Positions 44,566 through 55,815 of a DNA stretch of 64,000 nucleotides are shown here, piece by piece. Each line of letters begins with the position of its first letter. The stretch's first letter is position 1. The notes under the pieces were generated by a model that made no database searches, was not told the origin of the DNA, and saw nothing but the letters and a program-made list of their open reading frames with translations. Both the position numbers and the translations under genes were made by a program. Source of the DNA: Balaenoptera acutorostrata (lineage: Eukaryota; Chordata; Mammalia; Artiodactyla; Balaenopteridae); assembly GCF_949987535.1 (NCBI RefSeq), contig NC_080073.1, positions 90,435,344 to 90,499,343 of the forward strand. The letters are read 5' to 3'.

Positions 44566-46950
44566 TCACAGGCGAATTCTATCAAACATTTAGAGAAGAG
44601 CTAACATCTATCTTTGTCAAACTCTTCCAAAATACAGCAGAGGGTGGAACACTCCCAAACTCATTCTACAAGGTCACCATCACCCTGATACTAAAACCAG
44701 ACAAAGATGTCACAAAGAAAGAAAACTACAGGCCAATCTCACTGATGAACATAGATGCAAAAATCCTCAACAAAATACTAGCAAACAGAATCCAACAGCA
44801 CATTAAAAGGATCATACACCAGGATCAAGTGGGGTTTATCCCAGGAATGCAAGGATTCTTCAATATATATAAATCAATCGATGTGATACACCATATTAAC
44901 GAATTGAAGGGTAAAAACCATATGCTCAATTCAATAGATGCAGAAAAAGCTTCTGACAAAATTCAACACACATTTATGATAAAAACTCTTCAGAAAGTGG
45001 GCAGAGAGGGAACCTACCTCAACATAATAAAGGCCATATATGACAAACCCACAGCCAACATCGTTCTCAATGGTGAAAAACTGAAACCATTTCCAGTAAG
45101 ATCAAGAACAAGACAAGGTTGCCCACTCTCACCACTATTATTCAACACAGTTTTGGAAGTTTTACCCACAGCAATCAGAGAAGAAAAAGAAATAAAAGGA
45201 CTCCAAATCAGAAAAGAAGAAGTAAAGCTGTCACTGTCTGCAGATGACATGATACTATACATAGAGAATCCTAAAGATGCTACCAGAAAACTACTAGAGC
45301 TAGTCAATGAATCCGGTAAAGTAGCAGGATACAAAATTAATGCACAGAAATCTCTTGCATTCCTATACACTAATGATCAAAAATCTGAAAGAGAAATTAA
45401 GGAAACACTCCCATTTACCATTGCAACAAAAAGAATAAAATACCTAGGAATAAACCTACCTAAGGAGACAAAAGACCTGTATGCAGAAAACTATAAGACA
45501 CTGATGAAAGAAATTAAAGATGATACAAACAGATGGAGAGATATACCATGTTCTTGGATTGGAAGAATCAACATTGTGAAAATGACTATACTACCCAAAG
45601 CAATCTACAGATTCAATGCAATCTCTATCAAACTACCAATGGCATTTTTCACAGAACTAGAACAAAAAATTTCACAATTTGTATGGAAACAAAAAAGACC
45701 CCGAATAGCCAAAGCAATCTTGAGAAAGAAAAACGGAGCTGGAGGAATCAGGCTTCCTGACTTCAGACTATACTACAAAGCTACAGTAATCAAGACTATG
45801 GTACTGGCACAGAAACAGAAGTATAGATCAATGGAACAGGATAGAAAGCCCAGAGATAAACCCAAGCACATATGGTCACCTTATCTTTGATAAAGGAGGC
45901 AAGAATATACAATGGAGAAAAGACAACCTCTTCAATAAGTGGTGCTGCGAAAACTGGACAGCTACATGTAAAAGAATGAAATTAGAACACTCCCTAACAC
46001 CACACACAAAAATAAACTCAAAATGGATTAAATACCTAAATGTCAGGCCAGACACTATCAAACTCTTAGAGGAAAACACAGGAAGAACACTCTATGACAC
46101 AGATCACAGCAAGATCCTTTTTGACCCACCTCCTAGAGAAATGGAAATAAAAATAAACAAATGGGACTTAATGAAACTTAAAAGCTTTTGCACAGCAAAG
46201 GAAACCATAAACAAGACGAAAAGACAACCCTCAGAATGGGAGAAAATATTTGCAAATGAAGCAACTGACAAAGGATTAATCTCCAAAATTTACAAGCAGC
46301 TCATGCAGCTCAATATCAAAAAAACAAACAACCCAATCCAAAAATGGGCAGAAGACCTAAATAGACATTTCTCCAAAGAAGTTATACAGATTGCCAATAG
46401 ACACATGAAAGAATGCTCAACATCATTAATCATTAGAGAAATGCAAATCAAAACTACAATGAGGTATCACCTCACACCAGTCAGCATGGCCATCATCAAA
46501 AAATCTACAAACAATAAATTCTGGAGAGGGTGTGGAGAAAAGGGAACACTCTTGCACTGTTGGTGGGAATGTAAACTGATACAGCCACTATGGAGAACAT
46601 TATGGAGGTTCCTTAAAAAACTAAAAATAGAACTACCATATGACCCAGCAATCCCACTACTGGGCATATACCCTGAAAAAACCATAATTCAAAAAGAGTC
46701 ATGTACCACAATGTTCATTGCAGCACCCTTTACAATAGCCAGGACATGGAAGCAACCTAAGTGTCCATCGACAGATGAATGGATAAAGATGTGGCACATA
46801 TATACAATGGAATATTACTCAGCCATAAAGAGAAACGAAATTGAGTTATTTGTAGTGAGGTGGATGGACCTAGAGTCGGTCATACAGAGTGAAGTAAGTC
46901 AGAAAGAGAAAAACAAATACTGTATGCTAACACATATATATGGAATCTAA
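44566..46950 (+). pseudogene. L1 ORF2 C-terminal two-thirds, one frameshift
   Basis: The first open stretch (L1 part 44566 to about 45795) covers most of the reverse transcriptase: [32 protein letters not shown], then the catalytic box. That box reads SADD (45237-45248) instead of FADD because the first codon is tct. A 2-bp loss near 45795 (after KATVIKT) shifts frame; reading then resumes in the second open stretch (to 46950) with the cysteine-rich C-terminus ([20 protein letters not shown]) and the normal ending MLTHIYGI. Apart from that, it is well kept. No start codon of its own is expected to be used; the ATG at 44535 is in flanking DNA. Confidence 0.93.
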
Positions 46951-47316
46951 AAAAAAAAAAAAAGGTTCTGAAGAACCTAGGGGCAGGACAGGAATAAAAA
47001 CGCAGACGTAGAGAATGGACTTGAGGACACGGGAAGGGGGAAGGGGAAGCTGGGCTGAAGTGAGAGAGTGGCATGGACACATATACACTACTAAATGTAA
47101 AATAGATAGCTAGTGGGAAGCAGCTGCATAGCACAGGGAGATCAGCTTGGTGCTTTGTGTCTACCTAGAGGGGTGGGTTAGGGAGGGTGGGAGGGAGACC
47201 CAAGGAGGAGATATGGGGATATATGTATATGTATAGCTGATTCACTTTGTTATACAACAGAAACTAACACACCATTGTAAAGCAATTATACTCCAAAAAA
47301 GATGTTAAAAAAAAAA
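44566..47316 (+). mobile_element. Young 5'-truncated L1 with TSD
   Basis: A 2.75-kb L1 starting within the reverse transcriptase domain (tcacaggcgaattctatcaa) and ending at gatgtt plus an 11-A tail (47306-47316). The 14-19-bp duplication shows it arrived already truncated. The 3'UTR (46951-47305) matches that at 11271. Divergence from the full-length L1 is about 6% in a 140-nt eye comparison. It lacks promoter, ORF1, endonuclease and the ORF2 start, so it is dead on arrival. Confidence 0.95.
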
Positions 47317-47335
47317 ACCTAAAATAAATTAAAGG

Positions 47336-48460
47336 GCCTCACAGACAATTCTTTCAAAAATCCATAGTTGGACAGTAATAGCAAATGCTAATGTAGGTAT
47401 TATTCTTTATAACTATAAAATATGAATACTGATGTTTAAGAAAAGTTACTTCAGAGAATTTGATTAATTTTAAGAGCTTATCAAAATAAATCTTCTCCCC
47501 AGAGAAGTGAATCACAATTCAAAGCAAATGCCATTGGTAATTTAAAAGTTATCCCCAAAGTTATTTAAAAGCTTTCCATCAGTTCAAATACTGCATATGT
47601 TCATAGAAAATGAATTATAAGATTAGTATTTGTTAAACAAAATTATTTGATGGAGTAATTTTGTATGTGGCAGTGTTTTAACAAATTAAGAAAGGAACAG
47701 TAGTTGCTAGGCAGTTAACACTATAGCTGTATAACAATAAACATAGTTTTGTTAAGATAGTCCAAATAAGTTGTTACACAAGTACACATTACAATGTTAG
47801 TATTTCCAGTATTAGGACATGCACATAAAGATATAAAACTCTTGAAAACCATTGAGCACTTATAGCTGCTAGTGAGAAACACTCAGAAAAGAACATTGAG
47901 CATATATCAATGTCCAAAATAAGGCATTCGTTGTTCACACTGATTGACATTATCTATCTATTGCCTGCTATTTATTTTAAAGTGGAATGAGAGAGAAAAT
48001 TAGTTTACAACATCGGCCAGATGTTGATTTAGCACCCTTTCCAGTGCTTTCTGACCTATTTCACACCAATATATGCAAAAATGACAAATGCAGATAAAAT
48101 GATAATATCATACAGCATACTGGGGATATACTGAGATACCCCATCAGCTATCCCGGGCCTCCCCTATACACCTCAAGGCGAAGGAAATCAGTACCTTGTC
48201 AGGCCCAGATGGGGACCTGAGTTTAGTCCTTTCATTGGATAATGAAGTTGTGGGTAAATAAGGTGTGACTGAATCAGAACAGTGAATGTTGGGTGGTTAT
48301 TTCTGGTTCATCTTGGGTAGCATTAGAGTAGCAACATTCTTACTTATACTTGGTTAGTTAGTTGGGTAACTGAAACATACAGTTAAAGTGCGGAATAAAA
48401 AGTGACTTTAAAATATGTAAATGTCCATTCACACTTCAGCATAAAGGCGACGCTTCTACG
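47336..48460. other. Unassigned AT-rich sequence
   Basis: No gene or confident repeat in 1.1 kb; frames are shorter than 60 codons. Confidence 0.45.
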
Positions 48461-48655
48461 GTGTAGTTAGGGACCACCTGCACCCCAGTTGCCTGAGGAG
48501 CGTGCATAAGATGCAGATTTCTGGTATGCAACCCAGACCTCCTCAGTCAGAGTCTGGGGAGCAGAGGGGTGTGTGAGGGAAGGGGCACAAGGGCCAAGAA
48601 TCTGCATTTTTAAAAAAGCATCTCAGGTGACTACTACGGTTGGTTTTAAAGCTTG
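48461..48655 (+). mobile_element. MER5-like hAT-Charlie MITE
   Basis: The order ccacctgcaccccagttgcc, gatgcagatttctggtatgc, acccagacctcctcagtcag, gaatctgcatttttaaaaaa, gcatctcaggtgactactac follows the MER5A pattern. The ends are blurred and no duplication is clear. Confidence 0.7.
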
Positions 48656-49261
48656 AGAGTGAATACTATAGGAACTGACTATATCACTATTGCAGAAATA
48701 AAATGTTAACCTTAAGAGAGAACTTAAACAACACCACAAGGAAGAAATTGGTTCATTTCAGAGTGGGAACATTCTATACGACACCTGACCTGGAGATTAC
48801 AACCACTTGAAGGCCACTTCAGATATAAACTAATGAAATACATTGGATCTTGTTTGGATCCTGATTCAAACAAATCAAAGGCAAGGCAGTATTTTAAGAC
48901 TACTGGGGAAATGTAAATATAGACCATTCATTGGTTGATATTGAAGAATTAGTGTTAATTTGGTTATGGTGGTAATGTAAGAAGATGCTGCTCTTTATTT
49001 TTAGTTGTGTACTTAAGTTTTGGTGGAGGTTGGGGGGGACTTACATGATGTACAGTATTTGTTTTAAAATGCTCCAGAAAACCAAAGTGAGGTAGTGTGT
49101 GGAGAGAAATAATGAAACAGGTGTGGCAGAACGTTGACGGCTATTGAAGGTAAGTAGTAGCTACGTGGGGCTTGTTGTATTTTAAATTTCTAGATATGTT
49201 AGGAAATTTTTAAAGCAGATTGTTAAGAGGATCTAAGGAAACAGAAATGCATAATCCAACC
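48656..49261. other. Unassigned sequence
   Basis: No gene or repeat recognised. Confidence 0.45.
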
Positions 49262-50122
49262 GAATGAGCTGCCAAGGTGGACTTGTAAGAAAACAGTTTG
49301 ACGGTTCCTCAAAAAGTCAAACATAGAATTACCATATGACTCAGCAACTCCACTCCTACATATGTACCCAACAGAATTGAAAACGGGAACTCAAACAAAT
49401 ACATGTACGCACATATTCATAACAACACTAGTCAAAATAGACAAAAGATGGAAACAGCCCAAACATCCACCAACAGGTGAATGGACAAAAAAAAAAAAAC
49501 ATGGTATATACATAGAATTGAATATTATTCAACCATAAAAATTATGAAGTCCGGATACATGTTACAACATGGATTGAAAATATTACGTGAAGTGAAATAA
49601 GCCACATACAGAAGGACAATTATTATATGATGCCACTTATATGAGGTATGTAGAATGGGCAAAATTCACAGAGACAAAAAGTAAAACAGAGGTTACCAAG
49701 AGCTGAGGGAAGGGAAAATGAAGAGTTACTGCTTAGGGTGCAGAGCTTCTGTCTCTGGTGATGAAAAAGTTTTGGAAATACAGTTGACCCTCAAACAACA
49801 AGGGTTTGTACTGTGCGGGTCCACTTATATACAGATTTTTTTCAATAGTAAATACTATAGTACTACACGATTCACAGTTAGTTGAACTGTGAATATGGAG
49901 GAACTACAGATACAGAGCAACCTTGGGGACTGACTATAAGTTTTATGGGGATTTTTGACTGCACTGAGGGTTGATGCCCCTAACCCCAAGTTGGTCAAGA
50001 GTCAGCTGTACACAGAAGTGGTGGTTGCACAGCATGCAGATGTACTACATGCCACTGAAATGTTCACTTTAAAATGGTTAATTTTATGTTATGTCAATTT
50101 CACTTCAATTTAAAAATAAAAG
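49262..50122 (+). mobile_element. Old L1 3'-end fragment, split by a Tigger MITE
   Basis: ORF2 C-terminal phrases (acatagaattaccatatgac, ggaaacagcccaaacatcca, ttgaatattattcaaccata) lead into an L1M 3'UTR (agaggttaccaagagctgag), then resume after the insertion with gaagtggtggttgcacagca, atgccactgaaatgttcact and aattttatgttatgtcaatt. 5'-truncated and inert. Confidence 0.85.
49781..50008 (+). mobile_element. Tigger2/MER2-like MITE with TA duplication
   Basis: A 228-bp pogo/Tc1-mariner class element with ends cagttgaccct and agagtcagctg, flanked by TA at 49779-49780 and 50009-50010, the duplication typical of this superfamily. Inner phrases are gcgggtccacttatatacag and gatgcccctaaccccaag. The transposase gene is missing. 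It interrupts the L1 3'UTR cleanly. Confidence 0.92.
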
Positions 50123-50855
50123 GTGGAAGTCATCCCCAGAAAATTTGAAAAATAGGTGTCCTACCTCTGTACTCATGGAAACCACTGGCCCAAAACACTG
50201 CCTGATGTTAACTGATCATTCTACATAAAAGATGAATCCAAGGATTACTTTCCATCTATTACTTAATCTCAGTAATTTCCTTGTTTTTGCATGCCTTCTT
50301 TCAGGACAATTTTATTACCTTTTTTTCCCTCCTAAATGCAATTTTTATTCAAAGTCATAAATACTTCCATTCCTTTGCGTAATTATTTTCCTCTAGATTC
50401 ACTTTGGGATCAAATTGTGGACAATACAACTGAGAATGGTCAGATGAGACTTTCCAAGGGGTTGGCCTTTGTTGGTTACCTGGGGTATGTGAGCTGTTGG
50501 AGCACCCCAAGAGGTGACCACAAGAGCTAAGTAGAAAGACTGCAGTAGAAATTTAAATTTCTCATCATCTGACTTCTCCTTTGTCCCAGGAATACTGATG
50601 AAGCCACCCTAAGGCTAGCCTTGGACTTTCGTCTGTAGATGACCTTTTCATTAAGTACAGTTTTAAAAATGTAGCTGAAACAAGTCTTGTTATTCCCAGA
50701 AGGGACATGGGCTTGGTGGGGAAATTTTAGAAAAACTCTTTCAAAAGATAAAGATTAATTTGGAAAATAAGATGATAAAACCACACAGTGTGATTTGGTA
50801 GCTGTAGAGAAAAGACCTGCTTCATAATTTTCCTTTGAAAAATTGATCAGATCAA
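50123..50855. other. Unassigned sequence
   Basis: No gene or repeat recognised; the 64-codon frame at 50336 is unsupported. Confidence 0.45.
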
Positions 50856-50864
50856 AACTAACCC

Positions 50865-51173
50865 GGGGGGGCTTCCCTGGTGGCACAGTGGTTAGGAGTC
50901 CGCCTGCCAAGGCAGGGGACACGGGTTCGAGTCCTGGTCTGGGAAGATCCCACGTGCTGCGGGGCAACTGGGCCTGTGAGCCACAACTACTGAGCCTGCG
51001 CATCTGGAGCCTGTGCTCCGCAACAAGAGAGGCCACGACAGTGAGAGGCCCGCGCACCGCGATGAAGAGTGGCCCCCACTCGCTGCAACTAGAGAAAGCC
51101 CTCGCACAGAAACGAAGACCCAACACAGCCAAAAATAAATAAATAAAATAAATAATTTAAAAAAAAAACCAAC
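50865..51173 (+). mobile_element. CHR-type tRNA-Glu SINE (long form) with TSD
   Basis: Head cttccctggtggcacagtgg after a G7 run, B box ggttcgagtcc, full module body, acgaagacccaacacagcc and an (aaat)n plus A tail. The 9-bp duplication aactaaccc is at 50856-50864 and 51174-51182. Body variants (aacaagagaggcc, gaggcccgcgcac) match the copies at 2405 and 37316 better than the copy at 33364, suggesting two long-form subfamilies. Confidence 0.93.
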
Positions 51174-51182
51174 AACTAACCC

Positions 51183-52059
51183 AGGGTGTAACTGGACAAC
51201 ATGAAAATGAACGAGAAGCGTCCCTGCTCAGGCCTGTGTTGCAGAGCTGGGCACTCAGGAAGGAGGGAATGAAACCAGGGTGTGGGAGAAACATCTACTG
51301 GCTCTGCCCCGTCAAGGCCCTTGACCACTGAGAAGTTCAGGAGTGGAATGGGCGTCACTGGATTACTGCCAACTCTCATTCACAGGTGCTCCACGTTTCT
51401 TCATCAGAAAGAAAATGAGTTTTACCCATGTGTTTTCACTTGTAAACTCACATCAGGGTCTGGGGAGTAGAGTGAAAGAAAAACTCAGAGGGGTTGACAC
51501 ACTTCTCTGCTAGATGCTTCTTTCTCTCTTTTCAAATGAAAGAATGAGGCTACAGGAAATGAAACAAGCAATCTCATGGAAATTGATCAGGTCTGTAAAT
51601 GCAGGCGGGGGTGAATAGCTGATAAGGAAGGAGGACTGAGACCTCAGGGAAGGGAAGAGGCTCAGACTGGGGCAAGAATGCCTTCGATGCCTCTCTGTTA
51701 TTTCTCTTGTCTCCTCTTTTTGGTTTTGTTTGTTTGTTTTTTTTTAAACCAACTGCTGTAAGCCTCAAGTCCTGAGCCTTCTTCAAGCAATGCTAAGTAG
51801 GATATATTAACACTTTTTTATTTTTCATTTTTTGAAAATGGTAACCTTCTATGGATGGCAAGTGACATAGGGTTGCCATTTGTAATAAACGTTTTCTTTT
51901 ATAATAGATAAATTTAAGTATCCAAAGTGAGTGATTGGAAGCAAACTATTAAGTAAGCAATTCTGCTGATGGTACTTGGCTGTGACAAAAGTCCTGAGGT
52001 TTGAGAAACTTCACGATCGAACAAAGCCTTTCTGTTTGTTAATGACAGGTAATATTTAA
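51183..52059. other. Unassigned sequence
   Basis: No gene or repeat recognised apart from a gtttgtttg/T-run patch at 51721-51746. Confidence 0.45.
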
Positions 52060-52280
52060 TCAGCATCTACTATGGATAGGTCACTGCGCAGAATACTTTT
52101 CACATCTGATCCATCACAACCCTGCAAGGTCGGTATTATGGGTCCCGTTGGATAGAAAAGGAAGTTGAGTCTTGAAGTTAAATTTTGTTGTGAAAGAACA
52201 CACAATAAGAGGAGAAGCCAGGATTGGAACTCAGGTCTAATGCCCAAAGCTCTGAGCTTTCTGTTAAAACACACTACTTC
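52060..52280 (-). mobile_element. MIR SINE, antisense
   Basis: The plus strand shows the reverse MIR order: cacatctgatccatcacaac, cctgcaaggtcggtattatg, gagaagccaggattggaact and caggtctaatgcccaaagct. Confidence 0.8.
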
Positions 52281-53699
52281 TGGTTCTTCCTTACAGGGCT
52301 GGGCCAGAAGAGGATCTCCATGAAGACCTGTCAGAGAACCGCCATAAAGGGCATGTGCCCTCTGTGTCCTTCCCCAGGTTAAAGCTCAGAAGTTGCCCCT
52401 ATTTCCACATCCTCATTTGGTTTATACAATAGCTGGAGCCCATTTTCATTGCTAGTCTGAACACTTCTTCCTGCCCCAAACCCTACTTCTGCTCCATCAT
52501 TATGAAAACACCCGTTCCGCAATCTAGCGCTCTAACAAGTTTTGTTGGAAGGAGGCAGTGCCCACTGACCTCAGTGTGAATTAAAACATATCAAAGAGTC
52601 GGCGTTTTAAAGTTGACAGACCTCCGTTTCCAAGAGGAGGAACTCTTTTTTTTACTTATACCCCAGCAAGACATTAGCAGCCTGAAATCACTTTGACAGT
52701 GTCAGTTGCTCTACTGCAGACCACAGGGAATTTTAATTCCAGCCTGTGAAATTGTAATTGCTTCTCAAGGAGAAGTGAGGAATCCTGGGTAATGGCCACA
52801 GCCAAGCTCACTGTCAGAGTTGCCAGTTGCTGCCACATCAGATATTACTTGCTGTTATTCAAAAATCACTCCAGCTTTCCATATGGGAGGTTGAACTGGG
52901 GAGTGAAAGTAAATTAACAGAAACTGTCAGCTGTTCAGAACAGCACAGACAGCAGTGTGACAGAGGTGACTGACCTCCCATCAAAAAAGGTAACTTTTTC
53001 TCTTTTTTTGGTTAAGATAAAGAGTTGCACAAACAAATTTCATTACTTAAGGTATGAAGCTAAATGATATCATTATTAAGCCAAAAATTATCTGGTCCAT
53101 GGCATGATAAGATTAAAGCTGCCAATTTCTATTCACTACTTCCTGGAAGGAGTGGTGGGTGTGGAGGGGGGAGGTAAGTGGCCCCAAAGACTAATTAAAA
53201 TAATGAAGATAGCAAGTCCATGTCAGGTTGATGTTTGCAATGGATTAAAATTACCTGCTATCAAAAGTTAAACTGTCTGAGAAATTCCTTCCTGGCTATG
53301 TTTGGAATAAAGAGAAGTTGGAGCTACCACATGTGATTACAAAACAGTAAGAGACAGAGAAAATTATCTGCAAAGGGAAAAACTTGTTACCTGCCACCTT
53401 CTGAAGATAGGGGAGGTTCTGACAAGTACTAAGAGGTTCTGAACTTAATTTTTTTTGCTACAGAGGGTGAGAAAGAAAAGAGGAGGGGCTACACAAAATT
53501 GCTTACATACATACAGTCTGTGGCTTTTTTGTTTTAGACATTAGAAAAAATTCAGTTGTGGGCTTTACTTTTCCTTGTTTGATGATTTTTAGGGCAAATT
53601 TTAGGAATTATATTTCACTCTTCCGAGGAAAGAAAACTTGCCCTCAGAAGGTCCTTCCATGTAGGATAACTTCTGTTAAAGGTACTCCTGTCTGCCAAT
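52281..53699. other. Unassigned sequence, no gene seen
   Basis: No confident repeat in 1.4 kb. The part from about 52590 to 52990 looks compositionally even and unbroken by repeats, so it is a fair candidate for single-copy sequence, but no coding signature is present. Confidence 0.45.
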
Positions 53700-54185
53700 C
53701 TTCTACTCCAGTCTCCCCCAAATTCTATCTCACCTCTCTGCCTGGCTAAATCCCCTCACCGTTCAGCAATCTGGTTTATACTCCTTGCTTGCCCCACGAT
53801 CTCATGACACCTGCGCCTGCCCCTTTCAATGTACTTAGCATTCTTTAGAAGGCCTTCATGGACCTCCCCAGTCTGGGTTAGATGTCCCTCCCACGCTCTG
53901 ATGATTCCCTGTAATTTCTACCTCGAGTAGCTGGGTTACAATTGCCCCCAAGCTTCACAAAGGCAGAGACAGCGTCTGTCCTGTTCACTTCTTTTATCCC
54001 AATGACAAGCACAGTGCTTGATACATAGCACCAAACATCTGCCAAGTTGTCTTTCCCCTTCAGGAAGTCTTCATCCCGCAGCCAGAAGGGATTCTGTTTC
54101 TCCCAGTGCCCTCACATTACCTGGAGCACCTCCTGTGTTCATGGTCTGAGGGCATCTGTGTGTGCTCTGCCCACCCTCTCTAGCT
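53700..54185 (+). mobile_element. L2 LINE 3' end(s)
   Basis: The L2 tail pattern runs from about 53700: cttagcattctttagaaggc, cttcatggacctccccagtc, gcttcacaaaggcagagaca, gtcctgttcacttcttttat, gacaagcacagtgcttgata. A second partial piece (caggaagtcttcatcccgca, then ggagcacctcctgtgttcat) follows at about 54060-54185. Orientation plus; non-coding. Confidence 0.75.
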
Positions 54186-54194
54186 TGAGAGAGT

Positions 54195-54415
54195 AAAGCA
54201 AACTGGTTGAGAATAGGACTGTAGTACCAGATTGCCTGGGTTATAATCTTGGCTCTGCCATTTACCAGCTAATGACCTTGGACAAATCACATCTTTGTGC
54301 CTCAGTCTCCTCAGCTAGAATAACTGCTCAGAGTGACTATGAGGATTAAATAAGCTAATATATTAAAGTGCTGGGGAAAGTGCCTGGCTGTATGTAAATG
54401 GTAGCTGCTGTGACG
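54195..54415 (+). mobile_element. MIR SINE
   Basis: A nearly complete MIR: ccagattgcctgggttataa, tcttggctctgccatttacc, gaccttggacaaatcacatc, cctcagtctcctcagctaga, atgaggattaaataagctaa, gtgcctggctgtatgtaaat. Confidence 0.88.
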
Positions 54416-54550
54416 ATGACGATAATGCTATTTACTTTTACTATTACTGCTACAGGCACCAAAGGTATTTTGGCTACTGCTTCCATCTGTCTTGACTCTT
54501 GTGCCAATCCAACCAACGCTTGAGCATGATTTCCAAAACCAATAATGTCA

Positions 54551-54700
54551 GGGAGTTCCCTGGTGGTCTAGTGGTTAGGATTTGGCGATTTCACTGCTGT
54601 GGCCTGGGTTCAATCCCTGGTCGGGGAACTGAGATCCCGTAAGCCACACGGCACAGCCAAAATTAAAAAACAAAACAAAACAAAAACAAAAAACAAACCA
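54551..54700 (+). mobile_element. CHR-type tRNA-Glu SINE (short form) with TSD
   Basis: Head gggagttccctggtggtcta, A box, B box (ggttcaatccc), then directly cacacggcacagccaaaatt and a (caaaa)n tail. The flanks share aaaaccaataatg(t/g)ca: 16 bp with one mismatch at 54535-54550 and 54701-54716. Same short design as 28677 and 32221, lacking the repeated modules of the long form. Confidence 0.94.
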
Positions 54701-54716
54701 AAAACCAATAATGGCA

Positions 54717-55729
54717 AATTACAGTGACTTCAGCTTCCTCAGAAGTAGTTATCCAGAATGCTTCTCCTCATTTCTGTGACATTCCAGGTCCTTCTGCCAT
54801 CTCCATTCCTGGATTTTTGCATTAACTTCCTGTTCCAGACCCAACAATTTAACAGGGACCCCAACTACTGTGGCTCAGTCTCATTCTCTCACGGCCTTGG
54901 AGAGCGTTTCCTCGCTCCAGTCACAAAGGCCTCAAATCTTAACCCAACCACTAAGTGCTGAGAAATTTTCCCTATGACAGAAGATGAAGTAGGGTGTTTC
55001 ATCTTTTCAAGTTGTATATAATGAAAGCAATGTTTATGGTAACAGAATTATGGAATGAGAAAATCGGCCCCTGAAACACTGGGCAGTCCTGGGCCCATGG
55101 CGCTTTAAGTGACTCTGGTGGGTGGTCCATAACCTGTGCGTACCGAACAGTCAGAAGCTGCTGCAGGGAATCTGGCCCAGACCAAGACACCAAACCTGTC
55201 CGAGAGTAAATGGGGCCATTGGGTCAATCTTAGGAGGAAAATGCGAAGGTCCACACTGCTCTGGGTGTGGGGAAGGCAGAGATTCCAGATCTGGTGCCTA
55301 AAATCAAGAAGAGTGATCACTATATTCCTCAATACAACATAGTTGTAGCAAAGAGTGTATAAACTCAGGAGCGTGAGGAATATGAATTTTATAACTCCGC
55401 TCAAGTTTCTTTTTATAACTCAACTTTTTATAAGCCCATCCCAGCGGAGAGACAAAAGTGAATCTGGGTCAATTCAGCGCAGTGGCCCCAGTCATCACCA
55501 CCGCCGCTGCCTTCTCTGGGGTTGGGACTAAGAACTCAGGGGATGGAAACAGTTGCAGTTGGCCCAAACTGGCATCGGGCTGTATAGGCATTCTCTTAGC
55601 CATGAGGGGAGCCTCAAGAGATACATTCAGTTATGATACACCTCTGGACACAGGTAAGTCCCAAAGCTTCTCAATAACAAAGAGAATACTTGGGATTCCT
55701 GTTCAGAAATGCTCCAGGCTAGAGGGACG
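54717..55729. other. Unassigned sequence, no gene seen
   Basis: No confident repeat or exon. Opposed frames of 68-126 codons at 55105-55838 overlap each other and the downstream MIR, and have no recognisable domain. Confidence 0.45.
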
Positions 55730-55815
55730 GATCTTAGACAAGTCACTGAACTCCTCTAACCTCAGTTTTGCCATCTGTAAGGTAAGGGGGTCCAACTCTA
55801 TGGTTCCTATGAGCC
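55730..55815 (+). mobile_element. MIR core fragment
   Basis: The phrase acaagtcactgaactcctct followed by aacctcagttttgccatctg is the MIR core. Short and old. Confidence 0.65.

Noticed and set aside
44535..45890. 451-codon open frame as a gene starting at 44535
   Set aside because: The first ten codons are flanking DNA and the duplication; the rest is a 5'-truncated L1 ORF2 fragment.
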